From the NCBI GenBank assembly GCA_944323695.1, contig CALUTI010000002.1, positions 62,001 to 126,000 on the forward strand: a DNA stretch of 64,000 nucleotides. The letters run 5' to 3'. Below the pieces are notes generated by a model, which was not told where the DNA came from, made no database searches, and was given only the letters and a program-made list of their open reading frames with translations. Position numbers and translations under genes: made by a program. This document shows positions 26,540 to 35,011 of the stretch, one piece after another (positions within the stretch are counted from its first letter, which is position 1; every line of letters begins with the position of its first letter). The DNA comes from Candidatus Gastranaerophilales bacterium (GTDB lineage Bacteria > Cyanobacteriota > Vampirovibrionia > Gastranaerophilales > Gastranaerophilaceae).

Positions 26540-27130
26540 ATGAGAGAATTAATTTCAAAAGATCAAAGAATAATAATGGTTCCGCATGATTTTAAATATG
26601 CTAATAAAGGTGTTATAACAGAGGTTGCACCGGATTATTTCATGCTGGAATTGGACTACGAACCGGATGGAGTTTTAAAAAGCAATTACTGTGAATTTTA
26701 CACACAAACAAAATATGGTACGTTATACTTTGATTCTTATGCAAAAGAAATTAACGGCAACACATTAAAAATCGCAAGTCCTGCCAAGCATAAATTTTTG
26801 CAAAGACGTCAATATACACGTATCAAATACATTTTAGAGCTTGACATGTTTGACAACGGTAATCCTGTAAAAATAACCACGCTTGATATATCAGCAGGCG
26901 GTATGAAATTAAAAACAACGGAACATGTCAGCATAGATAAAGATTACACAATAACTCTTCCTCTATCAGAAGAACAAAATGTTGAATGCAGATTTTCACC
27001 TATTCGTATTGAAAAAAATAACGAAGGCGGATACACTGTTTCCGGCAGATTTGAATTCAATTCAAGCCATGACAAAATGACTTTAATTCAGTATTGTGCA
27101 AAACGCAGTATAGAGATTAAGAATAAATAA
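26540..27130 (+). CDS. PilZ-domain protein
   Basis: A 197-residue protein with a YcgR/PilZN-like first half (about 1-90) and a PilZ domain after it. The c-di-GMP-binding motif is visible as RRQYTRIKY (R-x3-R) near residue 93 and DISAGGMKL (D/N-x-S-x2-G) near 121-129. It therefore probably binds c-di-GMP and links it to motility, pili or envelope output. ATG at 26540 is chosen because AAAGGAAA lies in front; an upstream GTG at 26510 falls inside the repeat. The next gene begins 5 bases later. Confidence 0.88.
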   Translation: MRELISKDQRIIMVPHDFKYANKGVITEVAPDYFMLELDYEPDGVLKSNYCEFYTQTKYGTLYFDSYAKEINGNTLKIASPAKHKFLQRRQYTRIKYILELDMFDNGNPVKITTLDISAGGMKLKTTEHVSIDKDYTITLPLSEEQNVECRFSPIRIEKNNEGGYTVSGRFEFNSSHDKMTLIQYCAKRSIEIKNK

Positions 27131-27135
27131 CAGTT

Positions 27136-28173
27136 ATGAGTCTGGTAAAACTTTTAAAAAAAAGAAATAAAAAAATACTTTTTACAACGCCGTCTCATTC
27201 ACAAAAACTTGCGGTCTTCAAACCGCTAAAATCAATGTACAAAATTGATATTTCGGAAACAGATGCACACGATCCCGTAAAAGCCCTTTTAAAGGCTCAA
27301 GAACGAGCGAAAAAGATTTACAAGACAAATTCCACATCATTTTTAACAAACGGCTCCACAAGCGGCATAATAGCCTCTGTTTTAACATGCACAAATCTGG
27401 GAGAAAAAGTCATGCTCTGGCGGAATTCGCACCCGTGTCATTTGAATGCTGTGAGGCTTGCAGGCGCAATTCCAATATTTTATGATCTTGAAATCGATCC
27501 GGATTGGGGTGTGCCTCTTGAGACAGAGCCGGAGATGATAGAAAATTACTTGAATGCATATGATATAAAAACATTGATAATTACATCTCCAACTTATGAA
27601 GGCATAGTATCTGATATAAGAAAAATAAAATCAATTTGCGAAAAACACAATGTCTATTTAATTGTGGATGAAGCACATGGTGCATTGTATCCGTTTTCGG
27701 AAAGACTTCCCGAAAGCGCAGTAAATATTGCGGATTTTACGGTTCAATCTTTGCACAAAACAGCCGGCGGACTTAACCCGACAGCGCTTTTGCATTGCAT
27801 GTGTAATTTAAGAGTAGAAAAAGCCTTGAGCATGATAAATACAACTTCACCCTCGTATCCGCTTCTCGCATCAATTGAAGAAAATATAAATTACCTGAAC
27901 AGCTGGTGGGGAAAAAGAAAATTAGACCGGCTTCTGGATGAATTGGAAATTTTACGCGACGAATGCGGGAATTGTGAATTTTTCGGGGATGACTTAACAA
28001 AAATTCTTCTCAAAGTTCCGAACCTGACAGGCGAAGAGTTATCCGAGATTTTGTTTGATGAATTTGATATAGAAGACGAAAAAACAAATGAAAAATCAAC
28101 AATGCTTTTATGCGGAATAGGAACCGATAAAAAGAAAGTTGAAAAATTAAAAAAAGCACTGTTAAGTTTGTAA
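27136..28173 (+). CDS. Orn/Lys/Arg decarboxylase-type PLP enzyme, short form
   Basis: A 345-residue fold-type I PLP enzyme. STSFLTNGSTSGIIASVL (near 67-84), LIVDEAHGALYPF (near 176) and the PLP-lysine motif SLHKTAGGLNPTALL (near 199-213) match the major domain of the ornithine/lysine/arginine decarboxylase family. The family is often about 480 residues or more, and the C-terminal domain appears reduced here. Substrate is unknown; polyamine synthesis is a reasonable guess. It closely follows the PilZ gene. The start lacks a clear Shine-Dalgarno. Confidence 0.82.
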   Translation: MSLVKLLKKRNKKILFTTPSHSQKLAVFKPLKSMYKIDISETDAHDPVKALLKAQERAKKIYKTNSTSFLTNGSTSGIIASVLTCTNLGEKVMLWRNSHPCHLNAVRLAGAIPIFYDLEIDPDWGVPLETEPEMIENYLNAYDIKTLIITSPTYEGIVSDIRKIKSICEKHNVYLIVDEAHGALYPFSERLPESAVNIADFTVQSLHKTAGGLNPTALLHCMCNLRVEKALSMINTTSPSYPLLASIEENINYLNSWWGKRKLDRLLDELEILRDECGNCEFFGDDLTKILLKVPNLTGEELSEILFDEFDIEDEKTNEKSTMLLCGIGTDKKKVEKLKKALLSL

Positions 28174-28264
28174 CAATTTGTTAATAAAACATCTTAAAAT
28201 TTAAAGTTTTTGAGGGCCAGAGCCGATAACCGTAGTAAGAACAAGGAAAGGACAAACGCCAACT

Positions 28265-30247
28265 ATGGGAATGGCAGCCTCACAAGCAAGATTATTATCA
28301 ATAACATCTCGTATGTCTGATAACGAGCTGAGGTCTCAGATTATCAACAATTCGAAGATGCGCCTTGCTACTGAAAGTTCAAAAGTCAGCGAGGAATATA
28401 TTAATGCTTTGAATTCTGCCACGATGATGATGTCAAACTATAATACTACAGGTGAAAGCCAGTATCAAAAATTAAGTTTTAATTCATTAACAAGCTACAG
28501 CTCCTACAACAACCAATACGGCTTAATAAATGCAAACGGAAAAATACTTGTATCAGAAAAAGATGCAAATATTTTCAGAGAAATTAAAAATACAGACGGC
28601 GACTTGGATGATTATCTTGCTGCTTACGGATTAGAATACAAATCAACTTACTTTACAGAAGATGTTCTTGGCGGAAAGTCAGTAACTTTTGAAGATATTG
28701 GACAAACATATACAATTGAAGAACTTGAAAAAATGTACTACGGTGACGCGGAGAATGATATTCTAAGCTATGATCAGGCATTACAATCAACCGAGTACGT
28801 TAACTTTAATGATTACTATAATGAATTGATACTTGCTGATGAAAATTACACAGCTACAGTAAGTGATGCAATAAATAAAGATATTTTCCACGGGCCTGCA
28901 AACAGTACGGGTGAAACCTGGGAGTCAATGTATAGTAAATATATTAATGTAGATCCATCAACACAAAGTGTATCTTACTTTAAAGGTGGTATAAACTACT
29001 TAAAAGCAGAAATCCAAAGACTTAAGAATGAAAATAAACTTGAAAACAGTGACTGGCTCACAACAATTGAATCAATGATAGCCTCATTGAACTTCTCAGG
29101 TAATAATCTAATAGTAACATCTACCGTGCCGGTAAAAAATAACGGTGATGGTACATATACGATTGATAATAATATTAAAGTAGACACGCACCACGCTCAT
29201 AGATACGACACAGGTAAAAAAAATGATGAGGGTGAGCCGATATATTCATATCGTTATGATAATAACGTAAGCGTAATTAATGCAGGAGACGACGAAACTT
29301 CCTATAAAATTACGTCCGGCGGAGGCTGCACAAGCTCTAATAATTTGAATTTCACATATTCAGTAACAGAAACCGGTGAGGCTGAAGACGGATCAAGCGA
29401 ATCAGCAACTACAAAATATACTTACAAATATAAAATTGGAGATCCTACGGCAACCGTAACATACACAATAACTGATGCAGCTGCGGCTCAACAAATCGTG
29501 TCACAAATTATTCTTGAATTTCAATCAGGTATAGTAAACAATGTAAAAAGAGACGCATATAAAGGCACAGACCAAAATGCTGCTGCGGCATCTGAAGCTT
29601 ACGAAAAGGCATTAGATAAATATATCCAACTTGTTTTTGGAAATGTAACATCAGATCAGCGTGCTGAAATCAGTGCAAACAAAGAAATGCTAAAAGATCC
29701 GGGATATATTATAACATGGGCAAAAGAACACGGTATTCAAACATCAAATGGTTTTGAATTGATAAAACAGATTTATCTTTTAGATCAATTATTTAATGTT
29801 TATGGTGAGCCTTCAGCGGGCTGGATTGACGTTAATAATCCTGACGAGAATGCGGATGCAAAAGTTCAATGGTACACAAACCTTTACAACCGTATGGAAC
29901 AAGGTTATGCAGTTCTTGAAGACGGACTTGCGTCAAGCAATGAATGGATTGAATTCGCTTTGGAAAGCGGTCTTGTAACAATGGAACAGGTTGATACTAA
30001 TAATAACTGGACTTCAACAATTTATACTAATATCAGTGATATAACAGAGGTCACAGATGATGCAGCAGTCGCTAAGGCTGAAGCTGAATACAATAAAGCA
30101 ATGAATAATATCGAAAATAAAGACAAACGCTACGATATGGAACTTAAAAATATCGATACCGAACACAATTCGTTGCAGACAGAATATGATTCAGTTAAAT
30201 CTGTTATTGACAAAAACATTGAACGGTCATTCAAAATATATTCTTAA
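28265..30247 (+). CDS. large unknown protein with SQARLLSITSRMSD start
   Basis: A 660-residue protein. It opens MGMAASQARLLSITSRMSD, a motif I associate with hypothetical proteins of this lineage, and continues with a helical region (about 20-70). The centre is polar and rich in Asn, Asp, Ser, Thr and Tyr, with beta-type stretches. The C-terminal ~110 residues contain ESGLVTMEQVD and end in a long charged coiled coil (KRYDMELKNIDTEHNSLQ). There is no signal peptide. The helical ends with a variable middle recall flagellin or hook-like axial proteins, but no family is established. Upstream lie TGTAACAAT and AAAGTTTTTGAG, a possible weak variant of the bipartite motif with different spacing. 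Confidence 0.65.
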   Translation: MGMAASQARLLSITSRMSDNELRSQIINNSKMRLATESSKVSEEYINALNSATMMMSNYNTTGESQYQKLSFNSLTSYSSYNNQYGLINANGKILVSEKDANIFREIKNTDGDLDDYLAAYGLEYKSTYFTEDVLGGKSVTFEDIGQTYTIEELEKMYYGDAENDILSYDQALQSTEYVNFNDYYNELILADENYTATVSDAINKDIFHGPANSTGETWESMYSKYINVDPSTQSVSYFKGGINYLKAEIQRLKNENKLENSDWLTTIESMIASLNFSGNNLIVTSTVPVKNNGDGTYTIDNNIKVDTHHAHRYDTGKKNDEGEPIYSYRYDNNVSVINAGDDETSYKITSGGGCTSSNNLNFTYSVTETGEAEDGSSESATTKYTYKYKIGDPTATVTYTITDAAAAQQIVSQIILEFQSGIVNNVKRDAYKGTDQNAAAASEAYEKALDKYIQLVFGNVTSDQRAEISANKEMLKDPGYIITWAKEHGIQTSNGFELIKQIYLLDQLFNVYGEPSAGWIDVNNPDENADAKVQWYTNLYNRMEQGYAVLEDGLASSNEWIEFALESGLVTMEQVDTNNNWTSTIYTNISDITEVTDDAAVAKAEAEYNKAMNNIENKDKRYDMELKNIDTEHNSLQTEYDSVKSVIDKNIERSFKIYS

Positions 30248-30255
30248 TAAAAATC

Positions 30256-30282
30256 AAAAGCGGCTTATAAAGCCGCTTTTTT
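30256..30282 (+). terminator. hairpin terminator
   Basis: AAAAGCGGC and GCCGCTTTT pair around a 7-base loop with a T run, directly after the 660-residue protein gene. Confidence 0.9.
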
Positions 30283-30373
30283 AATATCTTTATAAAGATA
30301 TAAAGATTATGTAAGGAAATCGGGAAAGCCATAAATTTTGAATTATAATAATAACAAAGGAAGGAAATGAGAC

Positions 30374-30658
30374 ATGGAAACAGTAAATGAGATTCTTAAT
30401 AAATTAGAAACAGCAGACAACACAACAAAAAATGAACTTGAAAACAAACTTGTAAATATCGGTTCATCAGTAGTCCCGCAGCTTGTAGATCAATTGCAGG
30501 TAGTAAGAGGCATTAAACGCGGTGTTGTTGCAATGACACTTATAAGAATCGGTAATGCTTCTGTTAAATATTTAAAAAAAGCAGCAGAAGTTAATAAAGA
30601 TTTTGAATGGGTAGCTGAATACTTAATAAGAGAAATTCAAGGCGTTCAAGCTGCATAA
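30374..30658 (+). CDS. small HEAT-repeat-like protein
   Basis: A 94-residue all-helical protein. Segments such as LVNIGSSVVPQLVDQLQ and MTLIRIGNASVKYLKKAA have the helix-loop-helix spacing of HEAT or PBS-lyase repeats, with two to three units. It is probably a protein-protein interaction module. The gene stands alone between two terminators. The ATG follows AAGGAAGG. Function unknown. Confidence 0.65.
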   Translation: METVNEILNKLETADNTTKNELENKLVNIGSSVVPQLVDQLQVVRGIKRGVVAMTLIRIGNASVKYLKKAAEVNKDFEWVAEYLIREIQGVQAA

Positions 30659-30677
30659 GATAAAATTAAAAAATATT

Positions 30678-30709
30678 AAAAAGCCGGGTATTATGTACCG
30701 GCTTTTTTT
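30678..30709 (+). terminator. hairpin terminator
   Basis: AAAAAGCCGG and CCGGCTTTTTTT pair around a short loop with a long T run, ending the HEAT-like gene. Confidence 0.88.
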
Positions 30710-30725
30710 ATGCTAGTATGAAGGC

Positions 30726-31922
30726 ATGAAAAACATAAAATATACATGCTTATTTGGCGGGGGTGCAATACGCGGAGCAGCTTATGCAGGTGCCGTAAAA
30801 GCGTTGGAAGAATTAAATATAATTCCGGAAAATATCGGCGGTTCATCAGTCGGATCAATTGTGGCGGCGCTTATGGCTGTCGGGTATAATGCCGATGATA
30901 TAAAAGAGATATTTCTTGATGTAAATTTTGACCTGTTTAGGGATTTCCAATTCGGATTGGGGCCTAAATTTGCCCTCAGCAAGGGAGAAGTTTTCCTTGA
31001 ATGGATAAGAGATTTGATAGAAAAGAAATTTTACGGCGAAAATTATGAAAAAGGCAAAAATAAAGCCGTAACTTTCAGTGAATTGGAAAAAAATCTATAC
31101 ATAATCACAACGGATTTATCAAACTTTGAATGCAAAGAATTTTCAAAACTTGAAACACCAGATTTTGAGATTGCAACTGCAGTCAGAATTTCATGCAGCA
31201 TGCCCGGTTTAATGAAGCCGTTGGAATACAATAACACTTTACTTGTCGACGGAGACCTGCAAAAGAGCGTTCCGATGTGGAGATTGTCTAAAAATCTTGT
31301 ATCAGATGACGAAAGAATATTGGAATTCAGGCTTGAAGGCGATTATGAGGGCTCGGACAAGAATGCATTAGACTATGTAAACACAATTTACAGCTGCATA
31401 ACATCAATTGCCACATCATTTATAGTTGACTGCTACGGCAAAAAAGATAAATATGACTATATTGTAATAAATACGGGTGATGTAATCGTAGTTGATTTTA
31501 ATTACCCGCGGGAAAAACGCGAGGATTTAGTAAAAAGCGGTTACACACAGACCATGGAATATTTTACGAAAGCTTTGCCGCAGAAAAAGGAAAATTTGCT
31601 TGATAATTACTATATTCTAAACAAAAACCTCAAAAAAATAGCAAAATACATTGACAGTAAAAAGATTATAAAAGCAAAGCACGCAATATCAGACTTATTT
31701 GTAGTTTTGTGTGACATGAAAGATTATATTGACGCAAATGTAACAGATGCCATAAAGGAATTTAACAGACAATTCTGCCATAATATGCGTTATCCGGCTT
31801 TGTTCGGCAAGGTTAAACTTACCGATGAAGCAAACGTCAAGAATAATTTAAAGGCAATAATAGATTTGATTTCAGATAAAATATACGACCTTGAATCTTA
31901 TCTGGTTAAATTTCCTATTTGA
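30726..31922 (+). CDS. patatin-like phospholipase
   Basis: A 398-residue acyl hydrolase. The oxyanion segment FGGGAIRGAAYAG (near 10-22), the nucleophile GSSVGS (G-x-S-x-G, near 39-44) and the catalytic Asp in LLVDGDLQKSVP (usual DGG/DGA, here DGD) give the Ser-Asp dyad. Conserved spacing supports an active lipase. No signal peptide is seen, so it may act in the cytoplasm or be exported by a non-Sec route. No Shine-Dalgarno; a TAGTAT box lies 7 bases before the ATG, suggesting a leaderless message. Confidence 0.9.
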   Translation: MKNIKYTCLFGGGAIRGAAYAGAVKALEELNIIPENIGGSSVGSIVAALMAVGYNADDIKEIFLDVNFDLFRDFQFGLGPKFALSKGEVFLEWIRDLIEKKFYGENYEKGKNKAVTFSELEKNLYIITTDLSNFECKEFSKLETPDFEIATAVRISCSMPGLMKPLEYNNTLLVDGDLQKSVPMWRLSKNLVSDDERILEFRLEGDYEGSDKNALDYVNTIYSCITSIATSFIVDCYGKKDKYDYIVINTGDVIVVDFNYPREKREDLVKSGYTQTMEYFTKALPQKKENLLDNYYILNKNLKKIAKYIDSKKIIKAKHAISDLFVVLCDMKDYIDANVTDAIKEFNRQFCHNMRYPALFGKVKLTDEANVKNNLKAIIDLISDKIYDLESYLVKFPI

Positions 31923-31947
31923 CAATTAAATACTTTTTAAGTATTAT
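31919..31947 (+). promoter_or_regulatory. promoter of tRNA-Leu
   Basis: TTGACA (31919-31924), 17-base spacer, TATTAT (31942-31947). It overlaps the patatin stop codon and lies 30 bases before the tRNA. Confidence 0.65.
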
Positions 31948-31977
31948 AAATAGCGTGATTTATGCTTTTACAACCGT

Positions 31978-32064
31978 GCTCCAGTGGCGGAATCGGTAGA
32001 CGCGTTGGACTTAAAATCCAATTGGGTTAATCACTCAGTGCCAGTTCAAGTCTGGCCTGGAGCA
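31978..32064 (+). tRNA. tRNA-Leu (anticodon TAA)
   Basis: An 87-base class II tRNA. The acceptor arms GCTCCAG (31978) and CTGGAGC (32057) pair perfectly with discriminator A. The anticodon arm is TTGGA-CTTAAAA-TCCAA, anticodon TAA (reads UUA). A long variable arm follows, then the T-arm GCCAG-TTCAAGT-CTGGC. CCA is not encoded. A terminator follows at 32070-32096. Confidence 0.97.
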
Positions 32065-32310
32065 ATCTTAAAAGACCTTAAAAGGGTCTTTTTTTTATTG
32101 CCGGACTTTCACTACGCAGGTCTAAACTCGCTTAAAAGCTCGTTAAGACCTGACGGTTCACGTGTTCTTTTTGCTTCGCAAAAAGCCAGTATCAGTGTAC
32201 GTAATTACTCGCTTTGCTCGTAAACGTACACGAGACAAGTCTGGCCTGGAGCAATCTTAAAAGACCCTAAAAGGGTCTTTTTTTGTTGCCGGACTTTCAC
32301 TACGCAGGAT
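32047..32310 (+). repeat. duplicated 3' end of tRNA-Leu with terminator and flank
   Basis: The stretch from 32047 (CAAGTCTGGCCTGGAGCA, then the terminator and a flank ending ACTACGCAGG) recurs almost exactly from 32237 to about 32309, 190 bp downstream, differing by only a few bases. The copy carries just the last ~18 bases of the tRNA. The spacer has several hairpins but no gene. Such a partial tRNA copy is the usual mark of integration at a tRNA 3' end, here with cargo lost, or of a tandem duplication. Confidence 0.75.
32070..32096 (+). terminator. hairpin terminator of tRNA-Leu
   Basis: AAAGACC and GGTCTTT pair, followed by a run of T. A near-identical copy lies at about 32260-32285 in the duplicated segment. 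Confidence 0.8.
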
Positions 32311-32345
32311 TAAACCGCATACATTGAGAATACTCCGAATAAGAG

Positions 32346-32379
32346 GTCATCCTGAGGCTTTAGCCGAAGGATCTCAAAG
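32346..32379. repeat. GTCATCCTGAG-type intergenic repeat
   Basis: GTCATCCTGAGGC then GCCGAAGGATCTCAAAG, a short palindromic unit of the same family as those at 42473 and 44236. Confidence 0.55.
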
Positions 32380-32394
32380 TATTGCTTAAGTGAT

Positions 32395-33414
32395 TTATCC
32401 TAATAAAACCTCGTCAACCCCGGACCAGTCAAACTTATGTGCTTCTGCAAACTCAACAAGCTTCATTTCATTCAAGTGTTTCATTTTTTCAAAAACAAAG
32501 TCAAAGTCTTCTGATGCGTCCATTGAAATTATCGGCAAACCTGCATCATCCGCCAACTTTTGAACTTTTGTGTCATAATTTACAGCAGCAGACTTCACAC
32601 CAGCCTTCAGCGCAACAACAAGCGCATGGAATCTCATTGCTATCATATATTCAAGTCTTGCGATTTTATTTATTATCTGCTCGTTTGAAAGTCCTGAAAC
32701 GACTTCTGTATGAATATTTGGATTAAGAGACGACATAATTTTCTGAAATTTTTTACATACTTCAAGATCAATGGAATCCTGAAAAGAAAAGATTTTGATA
32801 TCTTTGTCAAAAAAATCTTTCACAATCTGCCGTGCTAACTTGTAAAGAAGATTATCATTCATCGTCGGAAAATCTCTGAGCTGAATGCCAATTGTACCTT
32901 TTTGCCTGAATATTTTAAAATCAAGAGAAAAAATCGGATCGCAAAGAAGCTCTGACTTTACACCTAAGGAAGTTAAAAGAGCATGGCTTTTTGCATCCCG
33001 CACGGAAACATAAGTACAATGCTTTAAGATTTTTCCCGTAATAAATTTAGCGATTTTATTGTTAATCGGGCCAATACCTTGCGCAAATATAATAACTTTT
33101 TTTCTGTACCTAAGTGCCGTAAAAATTACCCATAAGTAATAAACTAATGACTTTACACTTGTAACATCCTGCAAAAGGCTTCCTCCGCCTGAAATCAGGA
33201 TATCAGACTGTTTTAAAAGTCCTGCAACCTGATAAAAATCAAAAGAATATATAGAATTTACAAAATAATCCATGGAAGTTTTACGCGGATTAGAGGAAAG
33301 AACAACGATTTCAAAACCCATCTGTTTTAATTTTTGAACCAGAACAGATAAAATCGCCTCATCACCAAAATTTCCAAACCCGTAATATCCGGAGATTACA
33401 ACTCTTTTTGCCAT
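32395..33414 (-). CDS. csaB: polysaccharide pyruvyl transferase family protein (CsaB-like)
   Basis: A 339-residue enzyme of the family that adds pyruvate ketals to cell-wall polysaccharides. ISGYYGFGNFGDEAILSVLV (7-26) and DILISGGGSLLQDVTS (near 70-85) are the CsaB signatures, and MRFHALVVALKAGV near 261-274 is the conserved C-terminal segment. In Gram-positive bacteria and some cyanobacteria, CsaB pyruvylation anchors S-layer proteins. It is the last gene of an eda / kinase / csaB cluster with one-base spacing to the kinase. Confidence 0.9.
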   Translation of the reverse strand: MAKRVVISGYYGFGNFGDEAILSVLVQKLKQMGFEIVVLSSNPRKTSMDYFVNSIYSFDFYQVAGLLKQSDILISGGGSLLQDVTSVKSLVYYLWVIFTALRYRKKVIIFAQGIGPINNKIAKFITGKILKHCTYVSVRDAKSHALLTSLGVKSELLCDPIFSLDFKIFRQKGTIGIQLRDFPTMNDNLLYKLARQIVKDFFDKDIKIFSFQDSIDLEVCKKFQKIMSSLNPNIHTEVVSGLSNEQIINKIARLEYMIAMRFHALVVALKAGVKSAAVNYDTKVQKLADDAGLPIISMDASEDFDFVFEKMKHLNEMKLVEFAEAHKFDWSGVDEVLLG

Positions 33415-34353
33415 CTAAGCACCTTTAAAAACCGAATAAACTTCATCATGATAAGGAATAGATTTAATTGCGCCGATACCTTTAGCCTGAATTCCTGCGG
33501 CAATAGAGGCGAGTTTTGTAGCTTCAATAGCTGAGCACCCATGAGTTAAGCCATGCAAAAATGCGCCGTTAAACACATCACCTGAGCATGTTGTATCCGA
33601 AACATCCAGCGTATAAAATTCCGTAAAGGCAACAGAGCCGTTATAGCCAGTATAATAGCCCTTATCCTGACCGGATTTAACAATAACCGTGCTGACGCCC
33701 TTATCCCACAAATATTTAATTGCCGCATCAATTGATTCAATTCCCAGCAAAGGCATGTCATGCTTTGCACTCATAAACAAAACATCAACATTAGAAATAA
33801 CTTCATCAAAGTATTCTCTTGCTTCATCCAGAGAAGAAACAGCCGTAATAAAATTCGGGTCATAGGCTGTTAAAATCTGCATATTTTTAGCAAGCTCATA
33901 GCTTCTGTTTACGGCATCTCTTGCAGATAGAGACAACGACTGCGTAATTCCGGTACTGTAAACAACTTTTGCACAGCCAAGATAGTTTTCAGAAATATCT
34001 TCGGAAGACAATTTAGCAGTCGCAGTTTTTTTACGGTAAAAAGCAAATTCTTTTTCCAAATAAGTAGGACGAGCAATCAAATAAAGCCCGTTACGTTCAT
34101 TGGAAAAAGTAACTTGCGAAATATCAAGCCCTTCATTTTTCCATGCATCCAGCAAAAAGTCCTTGAACGCGTCATTGCCGAGCTTTGTAATAAAACCGAC
34201 TTTTGAGCCGAGTCTTACGGCTGTCACGGCAGTTGCAAGGGCATCACCGCCATAGTACTTATGAAGGCATTCGGCATCTTTCAATTTTTCATCAGTGGAT
34301 AACTCCACCAGACTTTCACCGATAGCAATTATATCTAATTTTTCTTCCATCAA
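33415..34353 (-). CDS. PfkB-family sugar kinase, probable 2-keto-3-deoxygluconate kinase
   Basis: A 312-residue ribokinase-type kinase. It has the N-terminal IIAIGESLVELS pattern, YYGGDALATAVTAVRLGSKVGFITKLGND (near 29-57), and the C-terminal catalytic TCSGDVFNGAFLHGL (near 260), with Asp in GD as base. Lying just after a KDPG-aldolase gene on the same strand suggests that it phosphorylates 2-keto-3-deoxygluconate to KDPG. Sugar specificity is inferred from context. It is adjacent to csaB without a gap. Confidence 0.88.
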   Translation of the reverse strand: MMEEKLDIIAIGESLVELSTDEKLKDAECLHKYYGGDALATAVTAVRLGSKVGFITKLGNDAFKDFLLDAWKNEGLDISQVTFSNERNGLYLIARPTYLEKEFAFYRKKTATAKLSSEDISENYLGCAKVVYSTGITQSLSLSARDAVNRSYELAKNMQILTAYDPNFITAVSSLDEAREYFDEVISNVDVLFMSAKHDMPLLGIESIDAAIKYLWDKGVSTVIVKSGQDKGYYTGYNGSVAFTEFYTLDVSDTTCSGDVFNGAFLHGLTHGCSAIEATKLASIAAGIQAKGIGAIKSIPYHDEVYSVFKGA

Positions 34354-34359
34354 AACCTC

Positions 34360-34962
34360 TTAAAGTTTAGCAATTGCCTCTTTTACACGCGCGGTGATTT
34401 CGGAATAAGAATAACCGTCATACAAATCTCGACCGACACCGACAGCAGTTGCACCGGCATCAATATAACTTTTAACCTCATTCAGCTTAACATTTCCCTG
34501 CGGTAAAACGCTTAAAAAAGGCATTGGACGTTTTAAATCCTCAATATACAAAGGACCGCCGAGAGCTGTTACCGGATAAATTTTAACCAGCGGGATTCTG
34601 GCTTTCCATGCAACATAAGCTTCATTTGCCGTAGATGTACCCGCAATATATGGGATTTGTTTATCTTTTGAAAGTTTCACGAGATTCATGTGAAAAATTG
34701 GTGATGAAAAACACTTTGCACCGGCAACAATTGCAGCCTGAGCCTGCATAGAAGTAATTATACCGCCCGCGCATATATCGGCATGCTTAGAAACTGATTT
34801 TATGGCATCATAAATTAAAGGAGTTTCAACATTAACCTCCATAATTTTCAGTCCGCCTTTTAAAAGCGCTTCGACAGTATTAACAACAACATCGGGGTTG
34901 CTGCTTCTTATTATCGGAAATATTTTTTGCTCCGCCAGAGACGTAATTAAATTTTTGTTCAT
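34360..34962 (-). CDS. eda: 2-keto-3-deoxy-6-phosphogluconate aldolase
   Basis: A 200-residue class I aldolase splitting KDPG to pyruvate and glyceraldehyde 3-phosphate. KIFPIIRSSNPD, GGLKIMEVNVETPL (catalytic Glu) and the Schiff-base Lys in PLVKIYPVTALGGPLYI (near 133) fit the Eda/KHG family. PQGNV replaces the common PTGGV. First gene of the cluster with a sugar kinase and csaB; the kinase starts 6 bases after its stop. Divergent from the cyclase gene, with a very short shared upstream region. Confidence 0.9.
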   Translation of the reverse strand: MNKNLITSLAEQKIFPIIRSSNPDVVVNTVEALLKGGLKIMEVNVETPLIYDAIKSVSKHADICAGGIITSMQAQAAIVAGAKCFSSPIFHMNLVKLSKDKQIPYIAGTSTANEAYVAWKARIPLVKIYPVTALGGPLYIEDLKRPMPFLSVLPQGNVKLNEVKSYIDAGATAVGVGRDLYDGYSYSEITARVKEAIAKL

Positions 34963-35011
34963 ATACTATCCCTTTTTCAAAATTTATTATATCATAAAAT
35001 TGGGAAGGTCT

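Noticed and set aside
28169-28265. Bipartite regulon motif upstream of the 660-residue protein
   Set aside because: TGTAACAAT and AAAGTTTTTGAG are present, but the spacing (36) and the lack of the TATATA block do not match the five clear cases. Kept only as a weak possibility.
31984-32223. 79-codon frame through tRNA-Leu
   Set aside because: It starts inside the tRNA and covers its terminator and the repeated spacer; chance frame.
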